Source of the DNA: Planctomycetota bacterium
Lineage (GTDB): Bacteria; Planctomycetota; Phycisphaerae; SM23-33
Direction of reading: 5' to 3'
Length of the DNA stretch: 34,114 nucleotides
Assembly: GCA_024275995.1 (NCBI GenBank)
Contig: JAJRYB010000086.1
Coordinates: 1 to 34,114, forward strand
Part shown: piece after piece, positions 16,699 through 25,848 of the stretch
Layout of the letters: every line of letters begins with the position of its first letter
Position numbering within the stretch: the stretch's first letter is position 1
Position numbers and translations under genes: made by a program
Notes under the pieces: generated by a model
Seen by the model: only the letters and a program-made list of their open reading frames with translations
What the model was told of the DNA's origin: nothing
The model's database searches: none

Positions 16699-18168
16699 AT
16701 GAGGTTTTCTGAACTGCTTCAAAAGGCATCCGTCCGGCCGATCCAGACTCTCGGCGAGGTTGAGATAACCTCCGTCGCCGGCGATTCCCGCAACTGCCAT
16801 GCTGGTTGTTGCTTCGTAGCCGTGCGCGGCAAGCAGTTCGACGGGCACGATTACATCCCGGCTGCGATTTCCGGAGGGGCCTCGGCAATCGTCTGCGAGG
16901 ATCGCGGGAAAGTTCCCGACGGCGCCGTCTCGGCGGTGGTGAAAGACTCCCATGCGGCGCTGGGCAGATTGGCCCAGGCAATCGCCGATTGGCCCGCGCG
17001 AAAGCTCGTCAACCTCGGTATTACCGGTACGAACGGCAAGAGCACCGTCGCGGTTCTCCTGCGTTCGATTCTCCAGGCGGCGGGATGCCCAACGTCGCTG
17101 CTGGGAACGATCCGATACGAGATCGGATCGAGCGATATCGACGCGACGCACACCACCCCCTCGCCGTAGCGGCTGGCTGAGCTTATGGGCGAAATGGTCC
17201 GCTCCGCCCAGACGCACCTTGTCATGGAGGTCTCCTCGCACGCCCTCGATCAGAGGCGAACCGAGGGCGTGGATTTCAGAGCGGCTGTCTTCACGAACCT
17301 CTCCGGCGACCACCTTGACTACCACGGGTCGATGGAGGCGTATATCGAGGCGAAAAAACGACTGTTCCGCGAGCTGACGCCGGACGCGACGGCGGTGATA
17401 AACGCCGACGACCCGGTAGGCGAGTCGATCGCGCACGATACGTCCGCCCGCATTTTGCGGTACGGAATGGACAACCCGGCGGACCTGGCTGCGCGAATAG
17501 AAGACGCCGGCGTGGCGGGGACGGCGTTCGTCCTTGTCTTCGACGAGCGGGAAACGCCCGTGCGCACGCCGCTCATCGGGCGGCACAACGTTTACAATTG
17601 CCTCGCCGCGGCCGGGGCGGCAATTGCGCTGGGTATCGACGTGGAGACAATCGCCGGCGCACTGGGAGAGCTGGACATCGTTCCAGGGCGTTTGCAGCGG
17701 GTCCATTCGGACGCCCCCTTTGGCGTGTTCGTGGACTACGCGCACAGCGACGACGCCCTGGCGAACGTCCTGGAGGCGATCAGGTCGATCGAACACAGGC
17801 GAACGTTGCTGGTATTCGGCTGCGGGGGCGATCGCGACAGGAGCAAGCGCCCACGCATGGCGAAGGTGGCAGAAACCTTCGCGGACCATATCGTGGTTAC
17901 GTCGGACAACCCGCGAACCGAGGCTCCCGGCGCCATTATCGACGAGATTCTCGCGGGGTTCAGCGATTCGGGGACGAGGCGCGTCGTTGTCGATCCGGAC
18001 CGTCGAAAAGCGATAGCCTTGGCGATCGACGAGGCCTGCCAGGGCGATATCGTGCTGATCGCCGGGAAGGGGCACGAGGATTACCAGATTCTCGGAAGCG
18101 AACGGATTCACTTCAACGACGTCGAGGCGGCTGGCGAACTGCTGCGGGAGCGAGGGTACGGCGAATGA
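16699..18168 (+). CDS. murE: UDP-MurNAc-tripeptide synthetase, meso-DAP-adding type, interrupted by in-frame TAG
   Basis: 489 codons from ATG 16699 (GGAGG just upstream) to TGA, overlapping murF by ATGA. It adds meso-diaminopimelate to UDP-MurNAc-Ala-Glu. Seen: N-terminal substrate domain with VAVRGKQFDGHDYI, ATP site GITGTNGKSTV near residue 109, the T-T-P substrate loop, EVSSHALDQRR, TNLSGDHLDYHG with the carbamylated-Lys region, and DNPRTE, the meso-DAP signature. Codon 157 is TAG, immediately after T-T-P-S-P and before RLAELMGEMV. The two halves are 156 and 332 codons, and neither alone has all functional domains. As murE is essential, either the stop is an error, it is suppressed, or another copy exists. 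Confidence 0.95.
17167..17169 (+). other. In-frame TAG inside murE
   Basis: Reads CCC TCG CCG TAG CGG CTG GCT GAG. Family members are variable here (Leu, Val, Glu, Gln and others occur), so the lost residue could be Glu by G-to-T, Leu by T-to-A or Gln by C-to-T. Confidence 0.93.
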
Positions 18169-19547
18169 AGCGGCTGTCCATGCAGGAAATCTGCCGAGTG
18201 GTGAACGGGCGCTGGCTTTCGCAGGCCCGCCCGGCGTCCGTGGATTGCATTTGCACGGATACGCGCGACGCGGCAAGCGGTTCGTTGTTCATCGCGCTGC
18301 GAGGTGATCGTTTCGATGGGCATGTGTTCCTTCCACAGGCTGCCGATGCTGGATGCGTCGCGGCGATGGTGAGGCGGGACAGCGAACCGCCTCCGCAAGT
18401 GGCTGAGAGATTTCCAGGAGGAGTAATCGGCGTTGCGGACACCACCAGGGCGCTGGGCGGTCTTGCGGCGCATCATCGTTCGATTACCAACGCAGCCGTC
18501 GTCGCGGTCACCGGTTCCAACGGAAAGACGACCGTCAAGCAGATGATCCATCGGATCCTTTCCACGCGGTTCAAGGGCACATGCAGCCCGAAAAGCTTCA
18601 ACAATGCAATCGGCGTGCCGCTGACGCTTCTGGGCGTCTGCGGGGCGGACGATTACGTGGTGTGCGAAATCGGTTCCAGTGCACCGGGAGAAATCGCCTC
18701 GCTGGGTGCGATAGCGCGCCCGGTCGTTTCGGTGATCACGTCCGTCGGCCGGGCGCACCTCGAACAGTTCGGTTCTATCGAACGCATCGCCGTCGAGAAG
18801 GCCTCGCTGCTGGGCACGATGGAACCGGAAGGTCTTGCCGTCGTCTTTTCCGACAGCGATATCCTGGAGAAGGCGTTAAGGTATTACCATCGGCGGATCA
18901 TCCGGTTCGGACAATCGGACTTGGCCGACCTTCGCCTGACGGCGTGGGAAACCGACGGAAGTTCCCAGCGATTCGAGTTGAACGGGCACATTTCCTGCCG
19001 CCTGCCGGTTCCCGGAAGGCACAACGCGCTGAATGCCCTGGCGGCGATCGGCGTGGCGCGGCGGTTTGGAATAGACGAAGCCGCAGCCGTCGATGCGATG
19101 GAGGGTTTCACGGGTATCGAGATGCGCCTCCAACGCATTGTCGTCGGAGGGGTGACGATCATCAACGACGCATACAACGCCAACCCCGCCAGCATGTTCG
19201 CAGCCGTCGATACACTCGCGGAAATTCCCGCCAAGCGGCGTGTGGTTATCGCAGGCGATATGCGGGAACTGGGCGATCAGAGCGAACAATTGCACCTGCA
19301 AACCGGGCGAGAAATAGCCCGGCGAAACATCGACCTGGTGATCGGGATCGGGCTGCTTGGCCGATATATCTCTGATGGCGCCTCCCAGGAGGGAACCACC
19401 GTCGAGGCGTTCGATCTTATCGAACAGGCGCACAAGCGGATTGCCTCCCTGCTGAGCGACGGGGACGTTGTCCTGTTGAAGGGATCGCGCGCGATGGCGA
19501 TGGAAAGGCTCGTCGATCCGATCCGTTCGGCGTTCGAAGAAAAATAA
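18165..19547 (+). CDS. murF: UDP-MurNAc-tripeptide:D-Ala-D-Ala ligase
   Basis: 460 aa. MurF attaches D-Ala-D-Ala to finish the pentapeptide precursor. ATP site VAVTGSNGKTTVKQMI near residue 110, SPKSFNNAIGVPLTLL, the E-I-G-S-S catalytic segment, and C-terminal INDAYNANPASM and AGDMRELGDQS are all typical. The start overlaps the murE stop (ATGA), indicating tight translational coupling, which makes the TAG in murE also polar for murF in principle. Stop TAA. An AT-rich repeat follows and splits the operon from mraY. Confidence 0.97.
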   Translation: MKRLSMQEICRVVNGRWLSQARPASVDCICTDTRDAASGSLFIALRGDRFDGHVFLPQAADAGCVAAMVRRDSEPPPQVAERFPGGVIGVADTTRALGGLAAHHRSITNAAVVAVTGSNGKTTVKQMIHRILSTRFKGTCSPKSFNNAIGVPLTLLGVCGADDYVVCEIGSSAPGEIASLGAIARPVVSVITSVGRAHLEQFGSIERIAVEKASLLGTMEPEGLAVVFSDSDILEKALRYYHRRIIRFGQSDLADLRLTAWETDGSSQRFELNGHISCRLPVPGRHNALNALAAIGVARRFGIDEAAAVDAMEGFTGIEMRLQRIVVGGVTIINDAYNANPASMFAAVDTLAEIPAKRRVVIAGDMRELGDQSEQLHLQTGREIARRNIDLVIGIGLLGRYISDGASQEGTTVEAFDLIEQAHKRIASLLSDGDVVLLKGSRAMAMERLVDPIRSAFEEK

Positions 19548-19601
19548 TTGCAGGGCACGTCTCGATACGCATCGGGATTGCACGCCGGTCAAAGTGAACG
19601 T

Positions 19602-19765
19602 CTTAAATCCGAAATCCGAAACAAATACGAAATTCAAAATACAAAAACTCGAAACAACAGCATGCAGGGAGTCGACGTTTCTGTTTTGAAAATTAGGATT
19701 TTGAACAATTGATATTGTTTCGTATTTCGAGTTTCGTGCTTCGAATTTGATTTTATCGACCTTTG
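19602..19765. repeat. AT-rich imperfect inverted repeat, planctomycete intergenic type (second copy)
   Basis: Left arm AAATCCGAAACAAATACGAA; right arm TATTGTTTCGTATTTCGAG, largely complementary, with a GC-rich GCATGCAGGGAGTCGACG loop. It shares words with the copy at 6946-7098. It occupies half of the 322-base murF-mraY gap; the remainder (19766-19869) leads into the mraY ribosome site. As RNA it would form a long hairpin inside the dcw transcript. Confidence 0.7.
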
Positions 19766-19869
19766 AATCGTCAAAGTAACCCGCCATTGGCGGGTTACAG
19801 CGGAAAAACGAGGCGATACCGCCGCTGCCTGTTACATTCGCCATTCAATGTTCAATAAAGGTCTGACGA

Positions 19870-20991
19870 TTGATTCACTGGTTCTTCAAATCGTATTTCG
19901 ATGTCGCCGGTCTGGGGCTTCGCATCGTCGCGTCGGCGGCATGCAGCTTCTTCATCGTCATGGTCCTCGGCCCGCGACTTATCCGCTTGCTGGTGAAGCG
20001 GAAGATCGGCGACACGCCCGAGTTCGACCACGCCGACCTTAACGAGCTGACCCGGCACAAGTCCATGACGCCCACGATGGGCGGCGCGCTGATCGTCGTG
20101 GCGATCTTCACGTCGGTTATACTGTTCGCGAACCTCGGAAACTTCTACATCCGCATGGCGCTGCTGGCGCTGATCTGGCTGGGCGGGCTTGGCGCCATCG
20201 ACGACTGGATCAAGCTGCGATACTCGACCGGAAAAGGCTCGCGCGACGGGCTGAGAAGCTGGGAAAAAATTATTTTCCAGGTAGCGCTCGGCGTGCTCCT
20301 GGCAGCGTTCATGTACAAGTACGGCCGGGAAAGCCACGTCGGCGCAATCAACCCGGCACACAGTTTCTACTTTCCGTTTCGCGCCTCGGCGGTGGCGCTT
20401 CCGCTCGTCGCATACGTCATTATCACAGTGCTGACGATGGTAGGCTCGTCAAACGCCGTAAACCTCACCGACGGGATGGACGGCCTGGCGGCAGGATGCC
20501 TGATAATCGTCACCGGCGTGTTCCTGATAGTCTCCTGGCTGGTCGGCGTGACGGAATGGGCGAGTTTTTTCTCCATGCCGCTGGTCGCCGGTTCGGCGGA
20601 AATGACGGTCCTCTGTTCGGCTATGCTCGGAGCGTGCCTGGGGTTCCTGTGGTTCAACGCGCACCCGGCGCAGGTGTTCATGGGCGATACCGGGTCGCTG
20701 CCGCTGGGCGGGCTGCTGGGATTCATCGCGGTCGTCACGAGGCAGGAACTCATGCTCCTGATCGCAGGAGGAGTGTTCGTGATGGAGGCTATCAGCGTAA
20801 TTCTACAGGTCGGATACTACAAAATGACGCGCCCACCCGGCGGGCTGGAGGGCAAGCGACTGTTCCGATGCGCCCCGCTGCATCATCACTTTCACCTGGG
20901 CGGATGTCCCGAAACGAAAGTCGTCGCGCGATTCTGGATACTGGGGCTGATCTTCGCGGCGCTGGCGCTGGCGACCCTGAAACTCCGATAA
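19870..20991 (+). CDS. mraY: Phospho-N-acetylmuramoyl-pentapeptide transferase
   Basis: 373 aa, about ten membrane helices. MraY transfers phospho-MurNAc-pentapeptide to undecaprenyl phosphate, making lipid I at the inner membrane. Seen: GDTPEFDHADLNELTRHKSMTPTMGG-type loop with catalytic acidic residues, NLTDGMDGLAAG, FMGDTGSLPLGG, and the cytoplasmic loop APLHHHFHLGGCPETKVVARFW. In the last, His replaces the usual Glu/Tyr-Glu of HHHFE. The start is taken as TTG 19870 because AAAGG lies 8 bases upstream and the only close ATG (19848) is out of frame. Stop TAA. Confidence 0.96.
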   Translation: MIHWFFKSYFDVAGLGLRIVASAACSFFIVMVLGPRLIRLLVKRKIGDTPEFDHADLNELTRHKSMTPTMGGALIVVAIFTSVILFANLGNFYIRMALLALIWLGGLGAIDDWIKLRYSTGKGSRDGLRSWEKIIFQVALGVLLAAFMYKYGRESHVGAINPAHSFYFPFRASAVALPLVAYVIITVLTMVGSSNAVNLTDGMDGLAAGCLIIVTGVFLIVSWLVGVTEWASFFSMPLVAGSAEMTVLCSAMLGACLGFLWFNAHPAQVFMGDTGSLPLGGLLGFIAVVTRQELMLLIAGGVFVMEAISVILQVGYYKMTRPPGGLEGKRLFRCAPLHHHFHLGGCPETKVVARFWILGLIFAALALATLKLR

Positions 20992-21040
20992 GAAAAACAG
21001 GCTGCTGACAACCGGCCGCTGACCACGGTTTTGGGAACTT

Positions 21041-22246
21041 ATGGGTTACGACTCGAACGACATGATCCGCCTGCCGCTGAGGGATAATCCCACGGGGATG
21101 GGCATGATGCTTTCCGTTCTGGCGATGCTGGCGCTGGGGGTCGTCATGGTCCACAGCGCCGTGGCGTCCGTGATCCAGCCGGGCCCGTGGTACTCGCGCC
21201 TGGACGTAAGACACACCGTTTTCGCGATACTGGCGATGGGGGTGTTGTGCTGCGGCTGGCTGTTCGACTATCGCAGGCTCGCCGGACGCGACTTGCCCGT
21301 CCGCAGCGGCGCCAAACGCTCTGCCACCGGTAGAATGACGAGCGGATTTCCCGTAGTGGCGGCGGTGCTGCTGGCAGTGGCGGCGATCTTCTGCGTTCTC
21401 GTGTTCGTTCCGGGAATCGGGCACAAGATTAATGGAAAGTTCCGCTGGATCCGCTTCGGTCCAAGGCAATACTCCATCGGGTTCCAGCCTTCCGAGATTC
21501 TCAAACTGTCGCTTATGGTTTTCCTGGCGGCCTTTCTGGCGCGGAGAGGTGGGCAGGTTCGCAGTTTCCGCAAAACGCTTCTACCGGTTCTTCTCGTCAG
21601 CGCCGTCTGTATCGCCCTTGTCGTAACGCAGGATTTCGGTACCGCCGCGGTCATGGGACTGAGCGTCCTGGCGCTCCTGATGCTTGCGGGTGTGAGGTGG
21701 TATTATCTTTTCACCCTTATCGTCGCCGGGGCCGGCGCGGGATACCTGTTCGTTACGCACAGCGCGTATCGAATGGCGCGCATTGCGGCGATGCTCGACC
21801 CGTGGGCGACGGGAAATCCCAGCGCCTACCAGCCAAGGCAGTCGCTCCTGTCGATACTGACCGGCGGATACACCGGACAGGGCGTCGGGCACGGAATGCT
21901 CAAACGCGGGTTCCTGCCCGAAGCGCCGACGGATTTCATCTTCGCGACGTACTGCGAGGAGTGGGGCCTTGCCGGAGCGATGCTGCTGATGGGACTGATT
22001 CTTCTCTGGCTGTGGCATGCAAGACGCGCCACGTCGCACGCGCCGAATGAATTCGGGTATCTCCTGTGCGGATCGCTCGGTTTTCTGATAGGTTTGCAGG
22101 CGGTGCTGCACATAGCAGTGACCCTTGTCGCCGCTCCTCCGACGGGAATGGGGCTTCCGTTTATCTCGGCCGGTGGAACATCGCTGGTGACGATGGCCGC
22201 CGCCGCAGCTCTGATGATCTCCGTCACGGCGCGAAGACGAACGTGA
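21041..22246 (+). CDS. ftsW: FtsW, septal peptidoglycan polymerase (SEDS family)
   Basis: 401 aa, about ten membrane helices. SEDS glycosyltransferase that polymerises lipid II together with FtsI. Seen: FQPSEILKLSLMVFLA, the catalytic-Asp loop VTQDFGTAAVM, the large periplasmic loop ending PTDFIFATYCEEWG, and C-terminal PPTGMGLPFISAGGTSLV. It follows mraY after 49 bases, whereas in the usual order murD lies between. It overlaps murG by GTGA. Could in principle be RodA, but the cluster position favours FtsW. Stop TGA. Confidence 0.95.
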   Translation: MGYDSNDMIRLPLRDNPTGMGMMLSVLAMLALGVVMVHSAVASVIQPGPWYSRLDVRHTVFAILAMGVLCCGWLFDYRRLAGRDLPVRSGAKRSATGRMTSGFPVVAAVLLAVAAIFCVLVFVPGIGHKINGKFRWIRFGPRQYSIGFQPSEILKLSLMVFLAAFLARRGGQVRSFRKTLLPVLLVSAVCIALVVTQDFGTAAVMGLSVLALLMLAGVRWYYLFTLIVAGAGAGYLFVTHSAYRMARIAAMLDPWATGNPSAYQPRQSLLSILTGGYTGQGVGHGMLKRGFLPEAPTDFIFATYCEEWGLAGAMLLMGLILLWLWHARRATSHAPNEFGYLLCGSLGFLIGLQAVLHIAVTLVAAPPTGMGLPFISAGGTSLVTMAAAAALMISVTARRRT

Positions 22247-23340
22247 ACGATCCGATATACATCTTCGCCGGTGGCGGCAGCGGCGGGCACCTCTACCCGG
22301 GACTCGCCGTCGCCGACGCCCTGCGAACGCTGGAACCGAGCGCACGCATCGTATTCGCCTGTTCGGATCGTTCGATCGACAGGCGCATCCTGGACGCATC
22401 GCCATATGGCGTGGTGGTCCAGCCGGTGCGTCCCGTCCCGGCGAAACCGGCGAAACTCCCAGCCTTCCTGAAAGCGTGGCGGGCATCCAGGCGGCTCGCA
22501 GCGGAGATGATTCGCGACCTGCGCCCCTCGGCGGTACTGGGTCTTGGCGGTTTCGCCGCAGGTCCGATTGCACGCAGCGCCGCCGGGCGCGTCCGCGCCG
22601 GCCTGCTGAACCCGGACGCCGTTCCCGGAAAGGCGAACAGGTATCTCGCACGCTACGTGGACGCGATTTTTACGCAGTTCGCCGGCGCCCGCGAAAGTTT
22701 TCAACCCCGCGAGAGGCTCAAGGTCAGATGCGTCGGATGTCCGGTCCGTCCGAGCCTGGCAAACGGCGATCGCGACGAGGCGATTCGAACGTTCAGCCTC
22801 GATGTTGACAAAAAAACGCTGCTCGTCCTGGGTGGCAGCCAGGGCGCCCAGTCGATTAACCTTGCCCTGGACGCTCTTGCGGGAGAAATGGACGCACTGG
22901 CGGACAAGTGGCAGATTCTGCACGTGACAGGCACGCGGCGGGAGAGGTCGCGCCGGCCGGCGAAAATACACACGGTCCGGCTGGACTATTGCGACCGCAT
23001 GGACCTTGCCTATGCGGCCGCCGACCTTGCACTCTCTCGCGGCGGAGCGGCGACGATAGCTGAACTCATCGCCACACGAACGCCCGCCGTCGTAATGCCT
23101 TATCCGCATCACACCGATCGGCAGCAGCGCCTGAACGCAGCCGGACTCGTCGAGACGGGCGCCGCCGTGCTGGTTGACGACAGCACGGACCCGTCCGAAA
23201 ACGCCGACAGGCTCCGGGGCGATCTGTTGGGCATAATGCTCTCTGCCGAGCGCCTGGATTCCATGCGTTCGGCGATGGGAAAATTCCGTCATGCAAACGC
23301 CACGACGACGGTGGCGAAATGGCTGCTCGGTACGGAATAA
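22243..23340 (+). CDS. murG: UDP-GlcNAc:lipid I N-acetylglucosaminyltransferase
   Basis: 365 aa from GTG 22243, overlapping the ftsW stop; the ORF track's longer frame runs back inside ftsW. MurG adds GlcNAc to lipid I to give lipid II at the inner face of the membrane. Seen: G-loop FAGGGSGGHLYPGLAVA, GLGGFAAGP, second glycine loop LVLGGSQGAQSIN, and the donor-binding LSRGGAATIAELIATRTPAV followed by PYPHHTDRQQ. The segment most MurG proteins write H-E-Q-N-A-V-P-G is here L-N-P-D-A-V-P-G, a notable divergence. Stop TAA. Confidence 0.95.
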   Translation: MNDPIYIFAGGGSGGHLYPGLAVADALRTLEPSARIVFACSDRSIDRRILDASPYGVVVQPVRPVPAKPAKLPAFLKAWRASRRLAAEMIRDLRPSAVLGLGGFAAGPIARSAAGRVRAGLLNPDAVPGKANRYLARYVDAIFTQFAGARESFQPRERLKVRCVGCPVRPSLANGDRDEAIRTFSLDVDKKTLLVLGGSQGAQSINLALDALAGEMDALADKWQILHVTGTRRERSRRPAKIHTVRLDYCDRMDLAYAAADLALSRGGAATIAELIATRTPAVVMPYPHHTDRQQRLNAAGLVETGAAVLVDDSTDPSENADRLRGDLLGIMLSAERLDSMRSAMGKFRHANATTTVAKWLLGTE

Positions 23341-23443
23341 ATCCCTTTCGCCAGGGGCTCTAAAGAAAACCACGCATGGTTGGCGATAACATTTACAGGC
23401 GATGTGTAATCGCGTCGGTTGTGTATGCGCCGCACGGCTGGGT

Positions 23444-23472
23444 TTGAAAGGTTATCCGGAACCCTGTACGAT
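23444..23472 (+). promoter_or_regulatory. Possible sigma70-like promoter upstream of murC
   Basis: TTGAAA, a 17-base spacer and TACGAT. If used, transcription would start near 23480, favouring the ATG at 23483 or 23504 as the murC start. It would also give murC-murB-ddl-ftsQ expression independent of the interrupted murE upstream. Confidence 0.4.
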
Positions 23473-23503
23473 GCGCGAAGAAATGGAAATCAAGAAGCGA
23501 AAC

Positions 23504-24913
23504 ATGAGTGTTTCCGATGAGGCGGTGCGGTCTTACACGGGCCTGAAGGTGCACCTGATCGGCGTGGGCGGCGCGGGGATGCGCGCCCTTGCGGGGATGC
23601 TCATGGATTGCGGCGCCTCGATCAGCGGTTCGGACATGGCCTCCAGCGGCGCTACCGAACGCCTTCAGTGCCGAGGCGCAAACGTTATCATCGGTCAAAA
23701 GGGTGAGAACATTCCGCCCGAGTGCGACCTCGTGGTGTACTCGGCGGCGATTCACGAGCAGAACCCCGAGTTGCTCGCCGCCAGGAGTCGCAACGTGGAG
23801 GTGGTGAAGTACAGCCAGATGCTCGGACGGATGATGTCGCGCCGCGTCGGAATAGCCGTTGCCGGAACGCACGGAAAGAGCACCACTACCGCGATGGTCG
23901 CCTACGTGCTGCACGAAGCCGGCGCGGACCCGAGTTTTATCGTCGGCGCGACGGTGGACCAGCTCGGCGGTCCCAGCGGGGCGGGCAAGGGAAAATATTT
24001 CGTCGCCGAGGCGTGCGAGTTCGATCGCAGCTTCCTGAACATGAGACCGCACTACGCGGCGATCCTCAATATCGAGGAAGACCACCTGGACTGCTACAAA
24101 GACCTGGACGCCATCGTCGAGGCGTTCCGTGCGTTCGCCTCGCAGGTATCGCCGGAGGGAGTGCTGATCGTCAACGGCGACGATCGCTGCGCCGCGGGCG
24201 TTGTGGACTCGGCGACGGCGAATACCCAAACGTTCGGCCTGGGCGAACGGTGTACCTGGCGCGGCGTGAATATCGCCGCCCAGCGCGGTCGCAGCCGAAT
24301 GGACGTAATGCTGGATGGAAAGCGGTTCTGCAAGCTGCAGGTTCCGCTGCCGGGCCTGCACAACGCCTACAACGCTCTGGCGGCGACGGCGCTGCTGCAT
24401 CAGGTCGGCATCGATCGAGAGATGATTTCCGGAGCGCTCGGGCGTTTCGCGGGCACGCGGCGGCGGATGACGCTCAAGGCGCAGCTCGACGGCGTCGCGG
24501 TGGTGGACGATTACGCGCACCATCCCACGGAAATCCAGGCGACGCTGAGGGCGATTCGCGACTACTACGACCCGCAGCGACTGATGTGCGTGTTCCAACC
24601 GCACCAGCACAGCAGGACGCGATTCCTGTTGAAGGATTTCGCACGGAGTTTCGCCGCAGCCGACGAAGTGATCGTTCCGGAAATATACTTCGTTCGCGAC
24701 AGCGATCGCGAGAAGGACTATATCTGTTCGCAGGACCTCGTCGCGCAGATAGGCCTGCACGGCGGTGCGGCTGTTTACCTGAAAACATTCGATGAAATCG
24801 TCCAACACCTGAAGAGTTCGCTCCGACCGGGCGATCTGCTTGTCACCATGGGTGCTGGAAATATCTGGGAAGTCGCCGATGAAATTGTTCACTGGCTTGG
24901 AACAGATCGTTAA
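23504..24913 (+). CDS. murC: UDP-N-acetylmuramate:L-alanine ligase
   Basis: 469 aa from ATG 23504; in-frame ATGs at 23471 and 23483 and a far one at 23402 are possible but add unconserved sequence. MurC attaches the first residue, L-Ala. Seen: VHLIGVGGAGMRALAGML at the N-terminus, the ATP site VAGTHGKSTTTAMVAYVL, EACEFDRSFLNMRP, NIEEDHLDCYKD and C-terminal VVDDYAHHPTEIQATL and FQPHQHSRTRFLL. The frame is complete. The end overlaps murB by 35 bases. Stop TAA. Essential for wall synthesis in most bacteria. Confidence 0.96.
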   Translation: MSVSDEAVRSYTGLKVHLIGVGGAGMRALAGMLMDCGASISGSDMASSGATERLQCRGANVIIGQKGENIPPECDLVVYSAAIHEQNPELLAARSRNVEVVKYSQMLGRMMSRRVGIAVAGTHGKSTTTAMVAYVLHEAGADPSFIVGATVDQLGGPSGAGKGKYFVAEACEFDRSFLNMRPHYAAILNIEEDHLDCYKDLDAIVEAFRAFASQVSPEGVLIVNGDDRCAAGVVDSATANTQTFGLGERCTWRGVNIAAQRGRSRMDVMLDGKRFCKLQVPLPGLHNAYNALAATALLHQVGIDREMISGALGRFAGTRRRMTLKAQLDGVAVVDDYAHHPTEIQATLRAIRDYYDPQRLMCVFQPHQHSRTRFLLKDFARSFAAADEVIVPEIYFVRDSDREKDYICSQDLVAQIGLHGGAAVYLKTFDEIVQHLKSSLRPGDLLVTMGAGNIWEVADEIVHWLGTDR

Positions 24914-25754
24914 AACCGACGAACCGATGAGCCGGCATACATGGATGGGTATCGGTGGCGCGGCGACGTATTTCATACAGCCGGAGACCACCGATCAACT
25001 CGTCCAGGTTGTCACGCGCTGCAACGAGAACGAGATCCCCATGTTCGTTCTGGGTAGCGGGGCGAACGTTCTGGTCGACGATAATGGCGTCAACGGTGCG
25101 GTGATATGCCTGGCCGGCGATTTCACGAAAACGGCGTTCGGCGAGAGTGTCGTTCGCGCCGGCGCCGCGGCGGACATGGGAAAACTGGTGCTCCAGAGCG
25201 TTCGCCAGGGGCTTTCCGGGCTGGAGTGCCTCACCGGAATCCCCGGAACCGTCGGCGGTTGCGTGAAGATGAACGCCGGTGGCGTGTTCGGCGATATCGG
25301 AAGCGTCATCGAATCCGTCGAGGTGATGAGCGCCGACGGCGAGATATTCACGCGCCATCACGACGACCTGGAGTTCGCGTATCGCTCCACGAACATCAGC
25401 GCGAAGTTCGTGCTGTCGGCTGAGTTCCGCCTTGCGCAGGACGACCCGAACAGGGTGCTCCGGCAGGTCAAGGAGATATGGATTTACAAGAAGAACACCC
25501 AGCCGCTCTCGCACCGCAACGCCGGGTGCGTCTTCAAGAATCCGCGTGGAATGTCCGCCGGGGCGCTTATCGACCGCGCCGCCCTCAAGGGGAAGAGCGT
25601 CGGGGGGGCGCACGTTTCCCAGAAGCACGCGAATTTCATTCTAGCCGATCCCGGCGCGACGGCTTCGGACGTGCTGAAGCTGATCAATATCGTTCGCGAG
25701 ACCGTATACAAAAAGTCCGAGGTGTACCTCGAGCTGGAAATCGAGGTGTGGTGA
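24879..25754 (+). CDS. murB: UDP-N-acetylenolpyruvoylglucosamine reductase
   Basis: 291 aa from ATG 24879, inside the murC 3' end. FAD enzyme that reduces enolpyruvyl-UDP-GlcNAc with NADPH to UDP-MurNAc. Seen: HTWMGIGGAATYF, VLGSGANVLVDD, LTGIPGTVGGCVKMNAGG, and SHRNAGCVFKNPRG. In the last, Cys stands where many MurB enzymes have the Ser proton donor (A-G-S-x-F-K-N-P); Cys is found in some families. Lack of the extra Tyr loop of E. coli MurB makes it type II-like. The 3' end is repeated in tandem into the ddl start. Stop TGA. Confidence 0.96.
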   Translation: MKLFTGLEQIVKTDEPMSRHTWMGIGGAATYFIQPETTDQLVQVVTRCNENEIPMFVLGSGANVLVDDNGVNGAVICLAGDFTKTAFGESVVRAGAAADMGKLVLQSVRQGLSGLECLTGIPGTVGGCVKMNAGGVFGDIGSVIESVEVMSADGEIFTRHHDDLEFAYRSTNISAKFVLSAEFRLAQDDPNRVLRQVKEIWIYKKNTQPLSHRNAGCVFKNPRGMSAGALIDRAALKGKSVGGAHVSQKHANFILADPGATASDVLKLINIVRETVYKKSEVYLELEIEVW

Positions 25755-25848
25755 GATGGATAGCGAATTTTTCGCGAGCGAGATTAGAAAAAAGTCCGAG
25801 GTGTACCTCGAGCTGGAAATCGAGGTGTGGCGAGATGGATAGCGAATC
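25691..25848 (+). repeat. 79-bp-offset tandem duplication of the murB/ddl junction
   Basis: A 59-base core (25710-25768 and 25789-25847) is identical apart from one base: murB's TGA stop in copy 1 (GTGTGGTGAG) is CGA in copy 2 (GTGTGGCGAG). Each copy has ATGGATAGCGAA. The first ATG (25756) opens a 28-codon ORF that re-reads the MurB tail (KKSEVYLELEIEVW) and stops at TAG; the second (25835) starts ddl. Confidence 0.95.

Noticed and set aside
18876-19844. 322-aa minus-strand ORF opposite murF extending into the repeat
   Set aside because: Antisense to murF plus translated repeat.
25478-25834. N-terminal extension of ddl in the ORF track
   Set aside because: It reads murB in another frame; the real ddl start lies in the second copy of the duplication.
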